64,000 bases of DNA from Rhyacichthys aspro (GCA_036850595.1 CM072158.1:13593422-13657421), one strand, 5' to 3'. Counted from the stretch's first letter, positions 10,133 to 24,075 are shown. Numbers and translations: made by a program. The notes: generated by a model from the letters alone, not told the origin.

Positions 10133-13100
10133 GATATGAGCAATGGAAATGCCAGCTTGGAGCGCTGTGTCTGACAATATATTTTTTAAAATGGGACTTT
10201 TGTGTTTAATGAATGTATATTTGCTTAACCCAGCTACTGCTACTGTAAGTCCTACTGTCAACAAACCATAAACTTCTGCCTATTGTACTCTTGTAAGAGA
10301 AGGAACAATTTCTGGAAAAACACAAGAAAAACAAAGTCAGTCATTATTTTGAATGTTATTGAAGTATTCCCTTTATTATCGGCAAACACGTTATTGAATA
10401 CAGTAACAGAAGTAAAACACCTTTTAATGGTATTTTTAATGTAAGCTTCTTTTACTCTGAAGCCTCTAAACTGTCCATCAAATGTGCAAGGGACTGAATA
10501 ATGTGCCTAAATTGAGGGGTGCATTCAAACAGCTGTCAATGGTTGATAATGCCGGTGGGAATGCAAACTAAAGAAGCATCTCTGCCTGTGTTAGCGGGAG
10601 CTCTCATTAAAGGCAGGCTCACTTCAAGGCAGCGTCCACGGCAGAAAAAAAATGTTAAAAGAAAAAAAAAAAAAATACCCCTACCACACACGAGAATTTC
10701 AAACCGCATCACATCACACCAATCTGTAAATATTTTAGTGTTTCCTGAAGATACATTATTTATGCAGACTGTCATAACAGATCCCAAACAGAGAAGTCGT
10801 ACTGTCATTTTCACATATTTATCCAATCTGCGAGTCAAAAGAACATCTCCAACCAGGCTGAATGGGGGTGTCGGTTCATCACGCCTGCATATTTGTTATT
10901 GGGAAACTGTGCGCTAAGCCATAAAAGGCAGGATAAGACTGTTTCCAAGGTGCCCCGGTGAGAGACAGACATGGAAAACGGCTCTTTGCTGTTTGTTGTT
11001 CATCTACACACAGTAGTTTTTGTATGACCAAGCTGTGCACCCTTTGAGAGCGAAACAATCGCCATGGTAACGAGTCCAGCAAGGTCAGTCGCAGGAAGTG
11101 AGTGCTAGGTGTTGATTGGCCGATAGATAATTACACTACTCTTTAAGATGATGTGCAAACAGGACTTTTTTTTTTTTTTCATCTCTTCTATTTAGGAGCT
11201 GTTGTAAAGCATTATCAGCCATTTCAGCTGCACGCCTTGCTGCCCTTATTACTTCCTTTATTCACTGGGCTTGGTGGGGTAATCCTGTGGTGCGATAAAT
11301 TATGTATAGTGCTGTCTGCTATCTTAAAAATAACCCATGCATCAACCCACGGCAGCCTTTAAAGCCACTGTCAATATCGTGGAACATCCAAGCCATCATG
11401 TTAATTAGTTGTGAAACGCCATTTACTGTATCTGCAAATAGTAAGAGTAAACCTTTTTCCAAAGCCTCAGTATTTAGGTTTGATGACTGGGAGGACACTT
11501 TTATTTCTCCATCGGTCTAATCCTTTTAAGGATGGTGGGTTGGTGGCCGCTATCCAAGAGTGAAATCTTCTGACAGGTTGGCAGCAAAGGAGAATGATAG
11601 TAAAGAAACACTATGGGAAACTGAACAGTCCACCCAAGACAATGTCATTTGAAGCATATTTAAATTGTATCATAATCAGGGAAATGTTTTACACTCATAA
11701 CATTTCCTTTTTTTTTTTTTTTTTTTTTTGAGAAAACTGTGGTTGTACTGAAACCAATCTACAGTTTGTCATTATTAGCAGACATCTTATCAAACAGAAG
11801 TTCCTGTGCTTCTATATGGGGTCAGGGTCTCTGTTAAACATCATCAAATCATGTTAGAGTGAATAACAGTATAAAGTAAGATGGTCTGAATCTAATTTCA
11901 ATATTAAAGCCTTTATCAGAAGTGTATCCACATTTGAGTTGTTTATAGATATTTTAACATTAAAGCCATTTTATTAATTCTTCAAGAGTGCATTTTTACA
12001 TTATTAATGCTAGATATTTTTCCTCCCTCCATCTCAAACACAGCCACTAGTCAAAGCTTTACAAAAGGCTGCACAAATCCTTCTCTCACTCTATCTGAAA
12101 CTCTGGCAGCCGTTGACTTATCTTTTAATTGCACTAAAGGCGCGTTAACTCAAATTCCCTTTTTTCTCCCTTCTGTTATATTTAAGCACACAGTCAGGAT
12201 ACATCTATCTATCTCAAAGACAGGCATACATTTTTAATTGCATAATTAAAAAGCTGGTTAAATTCACTCTTGTGCTCTTTATCTCTTAGTGAAAGCAGGT
12301 ATTTCAGCTGTATGGTTCTGGATGCACCCAAGCTGTGCTCAAACCTCAAACCTTTTGTCATGCCAAATGTGGCTGTGCTTTTAGTAAGCACATATTGTAA
12401 TTGCACAATAAAACCCGGCTAAAGCACAAATTTCCTCTGCACTGGGGTCTATATGAATTGGAGCCCTGCTGTGCTGCAGGCGGGTGATGGTGGCGCACAG
12501 TTCAGAAGGTCACTAGATGTGTTTGAGGGTGCAGGGCTGGGGAATGGCGAAGTTACATCACGCAGAGCGTCAGATAATGGCACATTAACATGAATAATGC
12601 ATCCCATGTTGACAAGTGGAGGGAAACACACAGAGTCTAAATATTCTATAAGGAGAGAATTCATAGAATAGAATAGCACTTTGGGAACTAATGGGCCGTC
12701 AGGTGTCACATCGTATGATGAAGAGGCAGGAGAGTGTGTTTATGTGAATGTGCTGATGTGCACCGGCATGACCGTGCTGCTCGTTATTGTTCAATATGGG
12801 CTATAAAGCCTTTCCTTAAAAAACCCTTTTAAATGTATTCTCATTTGGGGCTCCATGCTTCTCTCACTGTGCTTGTCAGGTAGAAAACTGCCTTTTTGAA
12901 AATATAGTAAGAGGTGCATGTGCTGTTCAATTAGATTTCCAGACATTGGAAGTCTGGTGGAGAAATAAAGCTGTCACAGAACGTCCACTTTTTTCAGGAT
13001 AGCATCTATTCAGAAACGCTTTGACTGCATAGAGCTGTGATTGATTTGTTTTCTATGGTCAGCAGCAGGGAAAGTAATTTGCAACTGCACCAGACAATTA

Positions 13101-13979
13101 CTTTGGAAAAGAGCATCTGTATGAGGCCCCCAAAATATGGTGTCTAAATAATTAGCATTAAGTTCTAACACAAGTTTTAGCAGTACTGCAGGTACAGAAG
13201 TATGTTCACACTACAGTCCTGCACTGCTTGCCAGTTAGAGATAGCAGCACAGCCTGGTGACAGCACTGAAACCATCCAAAAACTAAATGAAGCGGCATGT
13301 TGTTGTATAACACATGGGTGGCATTTTATCCTGCCATTTAACTTTTGCAGTAGAAATATGCACAACCATAACAAGGCTGAGGAATATCAGAGCCAATATT
13401 TTAATTATGACTTTTTGTGTAATGAAACAGCTGCTACTTGTACCACAGAGGTGTTTGTAGATGCAGAAACTGAGCCAGGAGTGATGGGGCTGTGTACAAA
13501 ATTCATCAAAAAGTCCAAACTCAAATCCCATGTTTGTTTCTCTGTATTAACCACATCAAACAAAAGTATAGGTGAAAGCATCAGTTGTGAATTTGTTGTA
13601 CTTTAATTCCCATTTTTCACAGAATAAATCTCCAAATTATTAGATGCCAATGCTGAGCTCCTTGGCCAGAAATTCATTAGTAACTGTTCTAGTCATGCTT
13701 CATCTTTTGGCAAATTGTGTTTTACATATTCTTTTCTCGGTGAAACATCTAACCCCATTTTCTGTTCCATTGGGCCTGCAGCATGGTTCCTCTTCCTCTT
13801 TAGCCCTAGGTGAAGACCTTTCATCATTCAGATACTCATTGTCATTTTAATACACCAAATCCTATTCACTTGTAGGGCTATCCTGGGAACAAATGCACTT
13901 ATGTAACCCCGCTAAAGGATTGAGCTCTATCTATCTATATGATCTAATATATAGAGGTGTATTACCCAGGTCACGTCTC
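10133..13979. other. Intergenic, homopolymers only
   Basis: Unique AT-rich sequence with an A14 run (10662-10675), a T-rich run near 11166 and a T22 run (11708-11729). Open frames at 10519-10917 and 13202-13606 look random: the first is driven by an A-rich run, and neither has conserved motifs. Confidence 0.4.
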
Positions 13980-14290
13980 ATCTCTTGCATCTCAGACAGG
14001 CTGACCCAGTTCTGATGGTTTAGCGGAACAGACTGCACCCTGAGGGGAGGATGGGCGCGACATAAGGCGGCTGCAGAGCTCACTGGTTCAGGGTCCGTCC
14101 TCTCTCCTCCTCGCTCCGTCTTCCCTCAAGTCATTACCGCAGCAGATAGCAGACAGGGGCAATGGATGGCTTTCATTCCAACGGGCCGCTTCCACTTGTC
14201 TGATCATTCAAGGTCATATCGAGCAGATCAATAGACGAGACGGATGTACGGGGAAGTGGATAACGTGTGTCTGGGGGGGAGGCACAGACA
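13980..14290. promoter_or_regulatory. Candidate conserved non-coding block
   Basis: A non-repetitive, CpG-retaining block with balanced composition between AT-rich flanks. Its texture is like that of vertebrate conserved non-coding elements, but conservation cannot be tested here. Confidence 0.25.
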
Positions 14291-16084
14291 CGCACCTGCA
14301 CAGGGTCACACAGGAGTCTTATCTCAGTTTAACAATCTAACACTAGATGTCAGTGGAGTGCAGCTCTTAGATAGCAGCACCTGAGTTATATACCACACGT
14401 TCCTTTGTCTCTCCGCTGTTATCTACCTTCAGCTTTGTTGCGCTTGACAAGACCATATAGAACATTTAATTACATTTAAATCAAAACACCAAAACAGGAA
14501 ATTAACTCATTATAACATATATACATGTAAAACATAATGGTTTTTGTCAGGGCTAATCAACACGATGCAGAAAATGAGAGATTTGTTGATACACATAAAA
14601 AGTTATTTACAGTATATTGGTACAAGTAATTAACTCATGCATCAATTTGTACTTTTTTCCATGTTTTGTATTTATTTGCTTATAATAAAAGTGATGCTTT
14701 CGTCACTTAAATTATATTAAACTATAAAAAGCAAACCCTGAAATCAAATTATAGACAATGCTGCACTTGTTTCTGCAATAAACTCTACCATAAAAACATA
14801 CAAAATATCAAAGCAACCATTTCAGTCATGGGGTTCTTTTTTTTGTGTTGCATGATGGGTTGTGAGAGCTGCCATTGTCACGCTTTCACTACAGTGGCAG
14901 GAAAAGGCCTGTGCTAAGACCTTGTACTACTCATATACAATTCAATTTAAATTAATTCCTCACCGTGCTTATTATTTTGGCCCTCACTGAGCAGCTCTTG
15001 CACTCTTTGCATCTAACAGTGAAGGTACACAACAAGGTAAAAACAATACAAGACAACAACCAATTACATCAATCCACAGAGCTATCAGTCAATGGAAAAC
15101 CTACAAAGGCTTGAGGCCAGCCCAGTAGAGTGGCACAGGAGGTGTCATGAAATCCCTGTCCACTACCATAACTTGCCAACACTCTTGGCATTTCATATGT
15201 TGGTACACATTTCAGGCACTGCATCCCTTATCTCTGCTGCAAAGAAAAAGCCATGTTATGCTTCCATTGTAGTTTAATTAGAAGCTTGATGCCAGCAGCG
15301 GAGGATAATAATGCATTCTCCCAGCAGTATGCATTCGTCTTGCTGGGATCCCTTGTCTGTGCCCTTAAAAAGTAATGACTTCATAACATACCTAATTTGT
15401 AGATACAATAAAAATGCAGAGTCTTGGAGCACACAAAATGAAGCTTAGCGAAATAATGTTTAATGACTGACGGAGGACTCGACTTCAAAAAAGGTCAAAT
15501 ATGTTTACACGAGTAAAACCCACTAGCTTTGCGTGCCAGCGGAGATTAAAGTAAAATCTTCATGTTTTTTCAATGCAAGCTTCTTTGTTTTCCCTGCATC
15601 TTTATCCCAACATCATACATATTTAAAAGTCATATAATGTCTTTATGCATTGAATAAGCCTCATACAGCTGCTGCTTCAAAGGTACCTTGAATGCACCAG
15701 CGGCTTCCATGTGGCTAAGTGTGTCATCAATATGAAACTTTCATCTAATACAGTGTCTGCTGTCACGACGCCTCACATCAAAGTCTGGCAATATGGATCG
15801 GTGCGTTGGAGTACATTATGTAGAATGTTGGCCTGTTGGGGTAAAGATTCATTATCATATCAATAAAACCATTTATCATTGTTATAATTAGATGGTCGAC
15901 TTTGTGTCAGCCCAGACTGGCAGATATAAGTGAATTCCGTCCCAAACCCCCATCCCCACCTCCAACCCAAGAAGTCATTAATGTATCCTAGTGTAATATT
16001 ATCGCATGGCCACATTCCTCTATCTAATCTAATTCATCAGTCTAATAGGTCATAATTAATTGCTCCATTATTAATCTAGTGATG
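14291..16084. other. Intergenic, no gene recognised
   Basis: AT-rich unique sequence. The 15840-15900 part (ATTATCATATCAATAAAACC and following) is rich in ATTA words but gives no clear element. Confidence 0.35.
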
Positions 16085-16505
16085 TCATACCTACATGCCC
16101 GAGGCTGAAATGAACTGTCTGTCACCGGGAAAGCTGTCTTTGAGCGTGTGTGTCGGGAGCGTAGTGAACAGAGTTTGAGCTTCTGTCTTCTGTGTGTCAA
16201 AAGCTCATCAGACCGGTCCATCTACTGATCCGCCGTACGGTGTGACCGCGCGATTACAGCAGATTACGATGGGTCACGAGGTTCAAACATCACTGCGGAG
16301 GATATTACACCGCAGTGGGACATGAATATTTAACTGTCTCATTCTGATGATGCCCTCTCCTCGGCTAACTTTATCCAGAGGAGATGATGATTAGCCTCGT
16401 AGACAAGGCTAACGACCCGGGATGGATTAGAGTGGATGGCCATTGAATATGCTAATGACATGCAGTGGACAGTCTCAATTATGTAAAGAAGTCAGGTGTG
16501 GTGGT
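16085..16505. promoter_or_regulatory. Candidate conserved non-coding block
   Basis: The block holds CpG-bearing unique sequence (CCGCCGTACGGTGTGACCGC) followed by homeodomain-type words: GATGATTAGCC, GGGATGGATTAG, GCTAATGACATGC and CAATTATG. There is no open frame or repeat. Density of TAAT/ATTA and GATTA words with retained CpGs suggests an enhancer-like element. This is inference from composition. Confidence 0.35.
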
Positions 16506-19320
16506 TGGAGGTGAGGGTTAACGCCAGTCACGGAAACCTTTAAAATGCCCATATACAAGGCTGATCTCACTGGCGAACCATTTGGATCTAACACTCGACT
16601 GTAATGTGTGCAACGCTAACAGGGAGTGCCTCAGGACTTGTTGGAGCCAGCATGTGATTTCACTGAATGAATCTCTGCGTAGCTTCTTGGAATGATGGTA
16701 ACACTTAAAGGACAGTCCTCAAATTGATTTACATTCATGGAAGTCAATGTGTTCCTCTTTGTGTTGGAACTGTGTTTGTTCATCTTTGGTATTTGGCACC
16801 AGGAAGTTGAATAAATCCCCTTCTTAGACTTTTTAAACTGTGATTGCACCACATGAACCAAGTAATCCTAAGCAATGAGGTTGCAATGGATTGAAGTGAA
16901 CATCCAAGTATGGTGGAGATGTGTAAATTTGTAGAATGTGTATATGTAATAGAACTCCAAAACCTCCAAAATGTACGAGATTAATCATGAACATTTCCAC
17001 GGTGTATACCCTCACTCATTTATTCACTACAAAGACTGCACAGACAGAAATCTACTATGTTTACTGTAGATTCTTGCAACAGGATTGACTCTTGATTGAG
17101 TTTAGGCAATGAAAACACTGTCATAACTTATTTTTACATGATTCCAATGCTAAAGTGCTAAAACAGTGATTGTTTTTGCATTTTTTGTTAATGGACATGC
17201 TTGAAAATAATGTTTCAAAAGACCACATTAGACCACATTACAACATTTAAAAGCAAACTAGTTTAAAAAGCACTATGGGATTGATTAGACCTGATGTACA
17301 CTCACCACTAAAACCTACCTCTGAGACATGTAATGGGACATAAAATCATATACACTCACTCAACAAATGCACGCTTTTAACTACTTTGCCAGTGTTGGCA
17401 CACTACTACACTGAACCATCTGCCCCTTTGTTCCAAGCAGCATTGTAACCTTTCCCAGATAGTGTGTATGTCTGAGCATTTCGACAAATCAGTCAAGTTG
17501 TGTGTTATCGCCAGTGTGCACACATGCTTGTATATCCAACGAGTGTTGTGGCTGCCAGACGTCCATTTGGTTGGGGACTATTGCCAAGGTGAGGTGGAGG
17601 TCAACTCTACACAGCTGAATCATTGAACAGCACTGAGCAGAGCATGAGCCAAGCCTGGCAGAGCAATGCAAAACACAATGTCATCATCTGGGTACAAAAA
17701 AAAACCTCACAGCCTAACAGCCATCCAAATTTTACAAGGGATTTCAAATTCATAACACATCTTTTGCCACTTCCCATGAATTCTCTGTTTGCTTTTCAGA
17801 CTAGTGGTCCTCACACTGAGTTTGATATGAATTAAAAAAGATATTTCCCTGTCTCCTTTCACACAGAGTTGGCGGTCAAGGCTGTTTTTTCTGTGTGGGG
17901 CCAAAGATGCTCAGTCCCCACTGAGTGTTCCAGCTTTCATCCTTGGATCTGATCAATAATGGATGGAACTCCCACAGCCTCGCAGGCAGGGATTGCTTGG
18001 AAATAAAAAAAATAATAAAATAAATAAAGAAAAAAACTTGGAAAACCAGCCACAATTCTGCCAGCCCCGGGGTGTTGCATCGGAGACAGGGTTGTGCTTG
18101 GCCGCCAATTAGCACCAACATTTTACAGTCACTTGCTGCGTGCGACTGTTTGGAGGCACACTCTAGACATTCACACAGGAACACACTGACAGACACCTCT
18201 GGAGACCTGCTGACCTACTCCCCTAACCACTTTATTGATCTGTGGGCCAAAGATGTGAAAGCCTATTGAGGTCATCATTAATGATTCATCATATCCAGAA
18301 AATGTCAAATGTGGCTTGGGAGCATAAACATGAATGCGTCAGATGTTATGGACGCATAAACATGGGAGAGCTTTGAAGAAATCCTCCATGCATCTATATG
18401 AATCATACATGTGAGAGGAGAGGATACTGGGTATAGAGACGGCTATCACATAGTGTGATGCAACTGTTTCATCACGATTTGTTCTGTTGCTGTCACTCAC
18501 TTTACTCTGGGCCCCCACTGAGAGCTATATGTTATTCTGAATAATCTTCCACTTGGCCATTTCTCTGTCTGTCTTGTGCATAGGCCTCCAGCACAGACCA
18601 GAAGATAGGAATCAATGGGACTAATATAGGAGCGATCCGTGCATGTGAAACTGCACTTTTTTCTTGCTTTTAGCCCATGCCGCTGTCCTTTGATTAATAT
18701 TCTAGCACACACACTCAGACACATGCACATATAGCACATATACCATACATTAGCTACTCCCCTGGGACACACACATGCATGCTATTCCACAGGGACAGAT
18801 TGAATGTAGCGGCTGGCCACTCGAAGACCTGCAATTGCTGTGTGTTTCAGGCCTTTATTGCTACAGTACATGCACTTATATCTAAAAACGAAGACCCTTA
18901 CAGAGAAGTGAAGACTAATTAATGGGTGTAGTTGAGAAAAAGATATCGTATCATGGTGGAAATAATAATGGCTCAAAAATACATGAAGGAAATTACTCAA
19001 AATGTTCCTCTTGGTTCAAATATTGAAGAGGAGTTTTAGTGCATATAGCAATAACTGAGTCACCAGTGGGTTGACATCATAATCTGCTTAATAGCTGCAA
19101 AACACAACAGACTTTTGGCTGTTTTCTGTACTCCATATTAGACAGAAATCAGTATGATGGAGAGAACATAATAACAAGAAGATAGCAGACAAATAGAAAA
19201 ATATTAGATGTAGGTACAACTTTAACACTGATAAACGGGTTAACTAAAGCATTAGTGAAAGGCATGAGCAGCTCTCACTGTTGGCAATGGCAGAACCAAT
19301 AAACAAAACAACCAAGTGTT
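16506..19320. other. Intergenic, no gene recognised
   Basis: Unique sequence with a short tandem duplication (AGACCACATT twice at 17220-17241) and an A/T low-complexity tract at 18003-18036. Open frames such as 17876-18196 and 18497-18772 are not family-like. Confidence 0.4.
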
Positions 19321-19450
19321 ACAGGCTGCCTCACAGCAAGAAGAATGAAGGATGTGGGTCTGATTCCTAGGCCAGTTGGTGATTGACTTCTAATCTATAT
19401 TGCCAAAATGAATAAATGTCAGTGGAAATTGTCTGTCAGTGTATGGGTCC
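19321..19450 (+). repeat. tRNA-like dispersed repeat fragment
   Basis: CTGCCTCACAGCAAGAAG, then a degraded GGGTCTGATTCCTAGGC box, then TCTAATCTATATTGCC and TGTCTGTCAGTGTATGGGTCC. These words occur in the same order in the common fish repeat whose head is at 42015. The copy is truncated and diverged. Confidence 0.5.
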
Positions 19451-22430
19451 AAATGCTATCCCTGCTGTACTGCATTACTTTCTCACGTCTACACAGTATA
19501 GCACAGTCTACAGTTTATTGTTGTTCTTCTGCTGACCACTTGCTGAGGTGAGGGTCCATGTCTGTAAATGGAGGGCTCTCCATGCTCCTGCAGTCAGGGG
19601 TCCCATCTTGCACAGACGCCTATTCAGAGATGTGGATTTATGGGTCGAGCCGAACACAGGCTTGCCTTGTGTGGAAGCCCCATCGACATTGGAGCTGGGG
19701 GACATAAAGTAGATTTTATGAGGGAAACTTTTCCTCTAAAAAGCAGAAATTCCATTTATGGTAGAGCTTTTATTTTGTTATTTTTAGTCTCTACAATTAT
19801 CTCTTCCATGACATTATATGGTTTATAAGTTTAACGTTACCTTTAAATTGTTGTTTTTCATTCAGAGTAACTTTTTAGAACTCAGTGTTACACAATACAA
19901 ATGATAGGTTATACAATGCAACAGACAGATCTTCTAGATTGTGCATGAAAATGGCATAAGGACCACATGATGATGAGAAAGAGACAGTACAACGTGTCCA
20001 CTAGACATTAACAGACTCTTCCTAGTTATTTCTTGCCTTTTTCTTCTGACCACTTCACAGTGCAAGCTCTTATTAGACCGAGCCCATATCTCCAACTGAA
20101 CAATGACTTCATGTCTCTGCAGTTAATTATCTGTCTGATCCATACTATAGAGAAGAATGAATGAACTGCAACAGTGTTCCATACGTAGGCAGCACTAATG
20201 TCCTTTCCATATAGGCAGGCAGCAGGCAGAGTCATGAGACAGAGCTATTAGACCAGTGTAATGAGTTTACGTATGAGTAATGGCCGCACACTCACTTGCA
20301 CAGAGGGCTCTCTCTCTCTGCATGTTCCTTCTAAATCAGTTTCTTTCCTGATCTGAGCAAATATGCACTAATTTCACAGGTGGAGAAAAGATTTTGTGCA
20401 AACAATTTGTGCACAAAGATTGCTCTGTGAGAGTGCTATATAATTTGTGTGGTGGAGTCATGTATGCCACTAAATCAAGAGAGGCTCCAAGTTTGAGTGA
20501 AATCAAGTACTTGTACAGTATATTGGGCAGAAGTGGTGTAATGGCCCCAGCTGTGATGCAGTGTATGTGCTAGTTGTGCATCAGTGCTTTTAAACACCCT
20601 AGCCATCATTCTGCTGCACTGGTGTTTATTTAAATTGAATTGGCCTGCTTAGGCTGTAAAGAGAGAGCATAAAACACTGAGGGCTAGTGAATTACCAACA
20701 ATAAAGCTCCGGGCTGAGCATGTTGACGGGGCTAAGTCGAGGTGGGCCAAACTAGGCCAAGCAGGACTACCAAATCCCCAAGCTTGCCTCTAACAACAGC
20801 CTGAATTCTTGCTAATTGTCTCTCCTTGTCATCCCTGTTTACTCAAGCCTCACCACTCTGCCTGCCATAATGGATTCAGGGCCTGACAAGCCATGTTTGA
20901 TTGATTTCTCTCCCTGACCACTCACTGGAAGGACTCCTGGCTGCGTGCCAGCTGTACAGTGGGCCGTCCACTGTGCTCATACGAGTGTGTGTGTGTGTTT
21001 CTGAAGAGAGTGCGTGCACAGATGGAGCCACTATAGCATAACTGCCACGCTATAAGTCTCCAGTAGGATACTGCGGTGTACAGCGCTGTGCCCGGAGGGT
21101 GTCATTAACATTTAGAAAGAGCCCCAGCATCAGTCACACTGCCTCTGCTTAGGTGTGTTTAACCTTTCTATATGGAGGGATACAGCAGCCAGAACAAAGG
21201 GGATTTGACAAAGAAATAGGCCTGCTGGAATGACGGCGTCTATAAAAATGAAAAGCCATAAGTTTAACAGAGGACATAAGGAACATATTTCCATATCGTA
21301 CCATTTATATGTATAGCAGTGGAAGTTATAGCAAAGTCAGTTTGGTTGATTGTGTGTGTTCGAGGTAGCAAAAGTTGCTGCAGTGTTAATCAAAAATGAA
21401 CCAGTATTTAGTTTGACTGTGCGTTTCAGGTCTCACTGTCAGAGCTGAGTGCTGAATGGTGTGATGGATTGTCGTGGCCACATTGTCTGAGATAAATGAC
21501 AGATCTAAGCCTGCAAAGAGGTCAATTAAAGTTCACTGCTCTGGAGTCAAACTCATGTCATGCTTACATCCTCCAGTCAAAATTTGTATTGACAATAGCA
21601 CTGATGTTCACCAGAGTGGGAACGCTGAAAGAGGGGCTGGTGGCCATGTGACATGAAGGGCAATGCCAATTGAGGCTCAACTCACAGATATGTTTGTGAG
21701 AGGCAAAGATTAATTGGCAGTTCACTTACTACATTGTTACTTACATTGGTACTTATTATTGCCGACTGTTCAAAATACATCTTAACATTACGCCCTAAAA
21801 GCTACCGTCTGTGACCACTGCTTACATATGATAAAAGACCACTGACATCCCAAGCACCAGGCTGTCATGACGATACTATTGGAGGTCACTGAAATCTATG
21901 TTCAGAGATCCATTTTTAGGTTCTTTGTGAAGTGGGGTAGAAGATGATGAGGAGCAGCGTCACTGTTGCAAAGACATGTCTTCACTGTTTATAATTTATA
22001 ATATAAAGATTATATAGTTTCTAATGATTATAGACAATGGTGAATAATTGTAATGATTGATGTTTGCAATCAATGAAGACACTTGTATCATGTTTTGGAT
22101 CATTTCAATATTTAACATGGAATGAATAAAATGTGTCTCGTGAGCAAAAAACAGATTTCGACTCTAGTCTGAACTTATCCAAAGAGGAGGAAATATAGGA
22201 CTAATTATCGCTGAATAATCAAGCCATGGCCTGTCAATTAAACAGTGTGACTGTCAAAGCTGTTAACTAGTCTATACCGATGTTGTGCAAACGCTATTAA
22301 GTACATGTGTATCATTTCAGCCTACATTTACTATGAGTAAAACCTATGATGATAGAGACAGGAAATTTAACAGAGGGGGCTGTTGTAGTTTTTGGTTGGC
22401 TTTTGATACTCTTTCAGAATCAACTTTACA
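19451..22430. other. Intergenic, no gene recognised
   Basis: Unique sequence, with a short GTGTGTGTGTGT run near 20985. Open frames (for example 19568-19828) lack recognisable motifs. The 20650-21130 stretch is more GC-balanced and could hold a regulatory element, with no specific evidence. Confidence 0.35.
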
Positions 22431-22668
22431 AATATACACCAATCAGGCATAACATTTCAACCACTGACAGATGAAGTGAATAACACTGATTATTTCTTCA
22501 TCATGGCCCCTTTTAGTGAGTGGGCTATATTAGGCAGCAAGTAAACATTTGGCTCCTCAAAGCTGATGTGTTAGAATCAAGAAAAATTGGGTAAGTGTAA
22601 GGATTTGAGTGAGTTTAACAAAGGCCAATTGACTTGCAAGCATCAGAAATGGACCATGGAGTAATAGA
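22431..22668 (+). mobile_element. Tc1/mariner remnant, 5' part with internal deletion
   Basis: TATACACCAATCAGGCATAA is the terminal inverted repeat of a widespread fish Tc1-like family, followed by its untranslated leader (GACAGATGAAGTGAATAACA) and the start of the transposase frame near 22587. The initiator has become ATT and an in-frame TAA follows. Near 22635 the sequence jumps to a region much further into the transposase (CATCAGAAATGGACCATGGA), showing a large internal deletion. The element is dead. Confidence 0.75.
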
Positions 22669-23069
22669 CAATTGAACAAAACTCACAATTAATCTCTGTT
22701 TCCTCTGAATAGTCTTATCCACTTTGTCTGATGCTGCTTCTTTTCAGAATTTGGTCCAAGTTTAAGTCTCCTCTTCTTCTCTTCAGTAAACATCTTGAAC
22801 ATCTTGTCTCTAGTAGTTTTGAAGAAACAAATGTTTAGATGTTGACTTGAAGGCACCACTGGGTGTATGAATTTGCACATGAGTGTTTAGGAGTGCTGTG
22901 ATTTTGACTGACAGGTGTAAAGAATCAAAGGATATCAAATTGTCTGATTGGACAGGGACGCTCTTATCGTCAGCTACCAGAGGCTTCAAACCAAGCATGT
23001 TATATAAAAACAACTTTATATATTTATTAGCATTATCTTAGTTGTAAGTGGGTCATAGTTTTCCTTGGC
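22669..23069. other. Intergenic, no feature recognised
   Basis: Unique sequence between the Tc1 remnant and a candidate regulatory block. The minus-strand open frames here (22689-22880, 22810-23013) are not family-like. Confidence 0.35.
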
Positions 23070-23350
23070 ATTCCTTAATCCAGCGCCCCCTATTGACCAG
23101 CCGCCGCTGAGTAAAACATCTCCCTGAAGCACATTACCATTGATTAGCATGAAACCTTGGCTCTATTTAGGTCGGATATGCAATATATATAGATGCCATG
23201 TGATGCTAGAAAATCCCATGCAGTGAAAAATATGCATCACAATTAAGAATCACTTCAAACGGCACGACATATGCGCTGTATGATGTAAACACAGTAATCT
23301 AATGGTAAATTATAAGGCGCTCTTAAATAAAAGGGGAGCATTAGCCATAG
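23070..23350. promoter_or_regulatory. Candidate conserved non-coding block
   Basis: Unique sequence with ATTACCATTGATTAGCATG, TATGCATCACAATTAAG and AATCTAATGG words, i.e. homeodomain/POU-like content, plus scattered CpGs. No frame or repeat. Conservation is untested. Confidence 0.28.
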
Positions 23351-23877
23351 CTGTCAGCTTACAATGAGTGATAGACTACAGCGGTTGTGGCAGACAGGCT
23401 GAAGTATTGAGTGTGTGTAGGAGTGTGTATGTAATTGCAGCTGTACATGAATTACAACTATTATCAAAGAGCTAAATCACTTTATGAGGTAAGCTTAAGT
23501 TATGATTGATGTTATGCTACTAATACTGTCCAATATGTCAAATGGGGAGCATTATGGAACAGAGTACGTATGGATATGAAAGTGTAATTAGGGACTATAA
23601 TCCCTCTGTGTTGTGTGAAATGAGTCGGTATAGGTGACGGAAGAGGAGAGTGATTTTTCAGCTAAGTTAAGAATAAATCCTGCAAGACAACAGGATTACA
23701 GTAAGACCCAGTAAACCTTGGAAGTGGCACGCTTTGATTTGGAAAGCATCATGATAATTAAAGTGTAGAGTTTAGCTTGTTTTTTTCTTTTTCATAAACA
23801 GATGAAGCAAAACAACGCTGACATCACAGTACTATCAAACCTGTCTTTGAAACTCAAAAAAGTGTCATGTTTTCAGA
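23351..23877. other. Intergenic, no feature recognised
   Basis: Unique AT-rich sequence lies between the candidate block and the second Tc1 remnant. Nothing specific is seen. Confidence 0.35.
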
Positions 23878-24075
23878 GATTTTTGACAAAGGCCACATTT
23901 AATTCAGAGCTTCTCCAAAACTGCAACTGCTGCATCTTGGCACCAGATCCCACAGCACATCTTTAGAGGTCTAATAGAGTCCAGACATCGACGGCTCAGG
24001 GCTAGTTTGGGGCAAAAGGGGACCTACACAATTAGGACCATTATGTGTTAGAAAGTTATGGCCACTGTATTTACT
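23878..24075 (+). mobile_element. Tc1/mariner remnant, second broken copy with 3' end
   Basis: It starts in the N-terminal coding part of the same Tc1-like family (TTTGACAAAGGCC, then AGCTTCTCCAAAACTGCAAC) and jumps directly to the 3' coding end (CTTGGCACCAGATCCCACAG). It continues to the stop and the degraded right inverted repeat near 24045-24065. Because it repeats the TTTGACAAAGGCC block also present at 22612-22625, it is a separate copy and not the other half of that remnant. Confidence 0.75.

Noticed and set aside
13202..13606. 134-residue plus-strand frame
   Set aside because: Cys- and Thr-rich but with no domain pattern, overlapping frames on the other strand, and no splice context.
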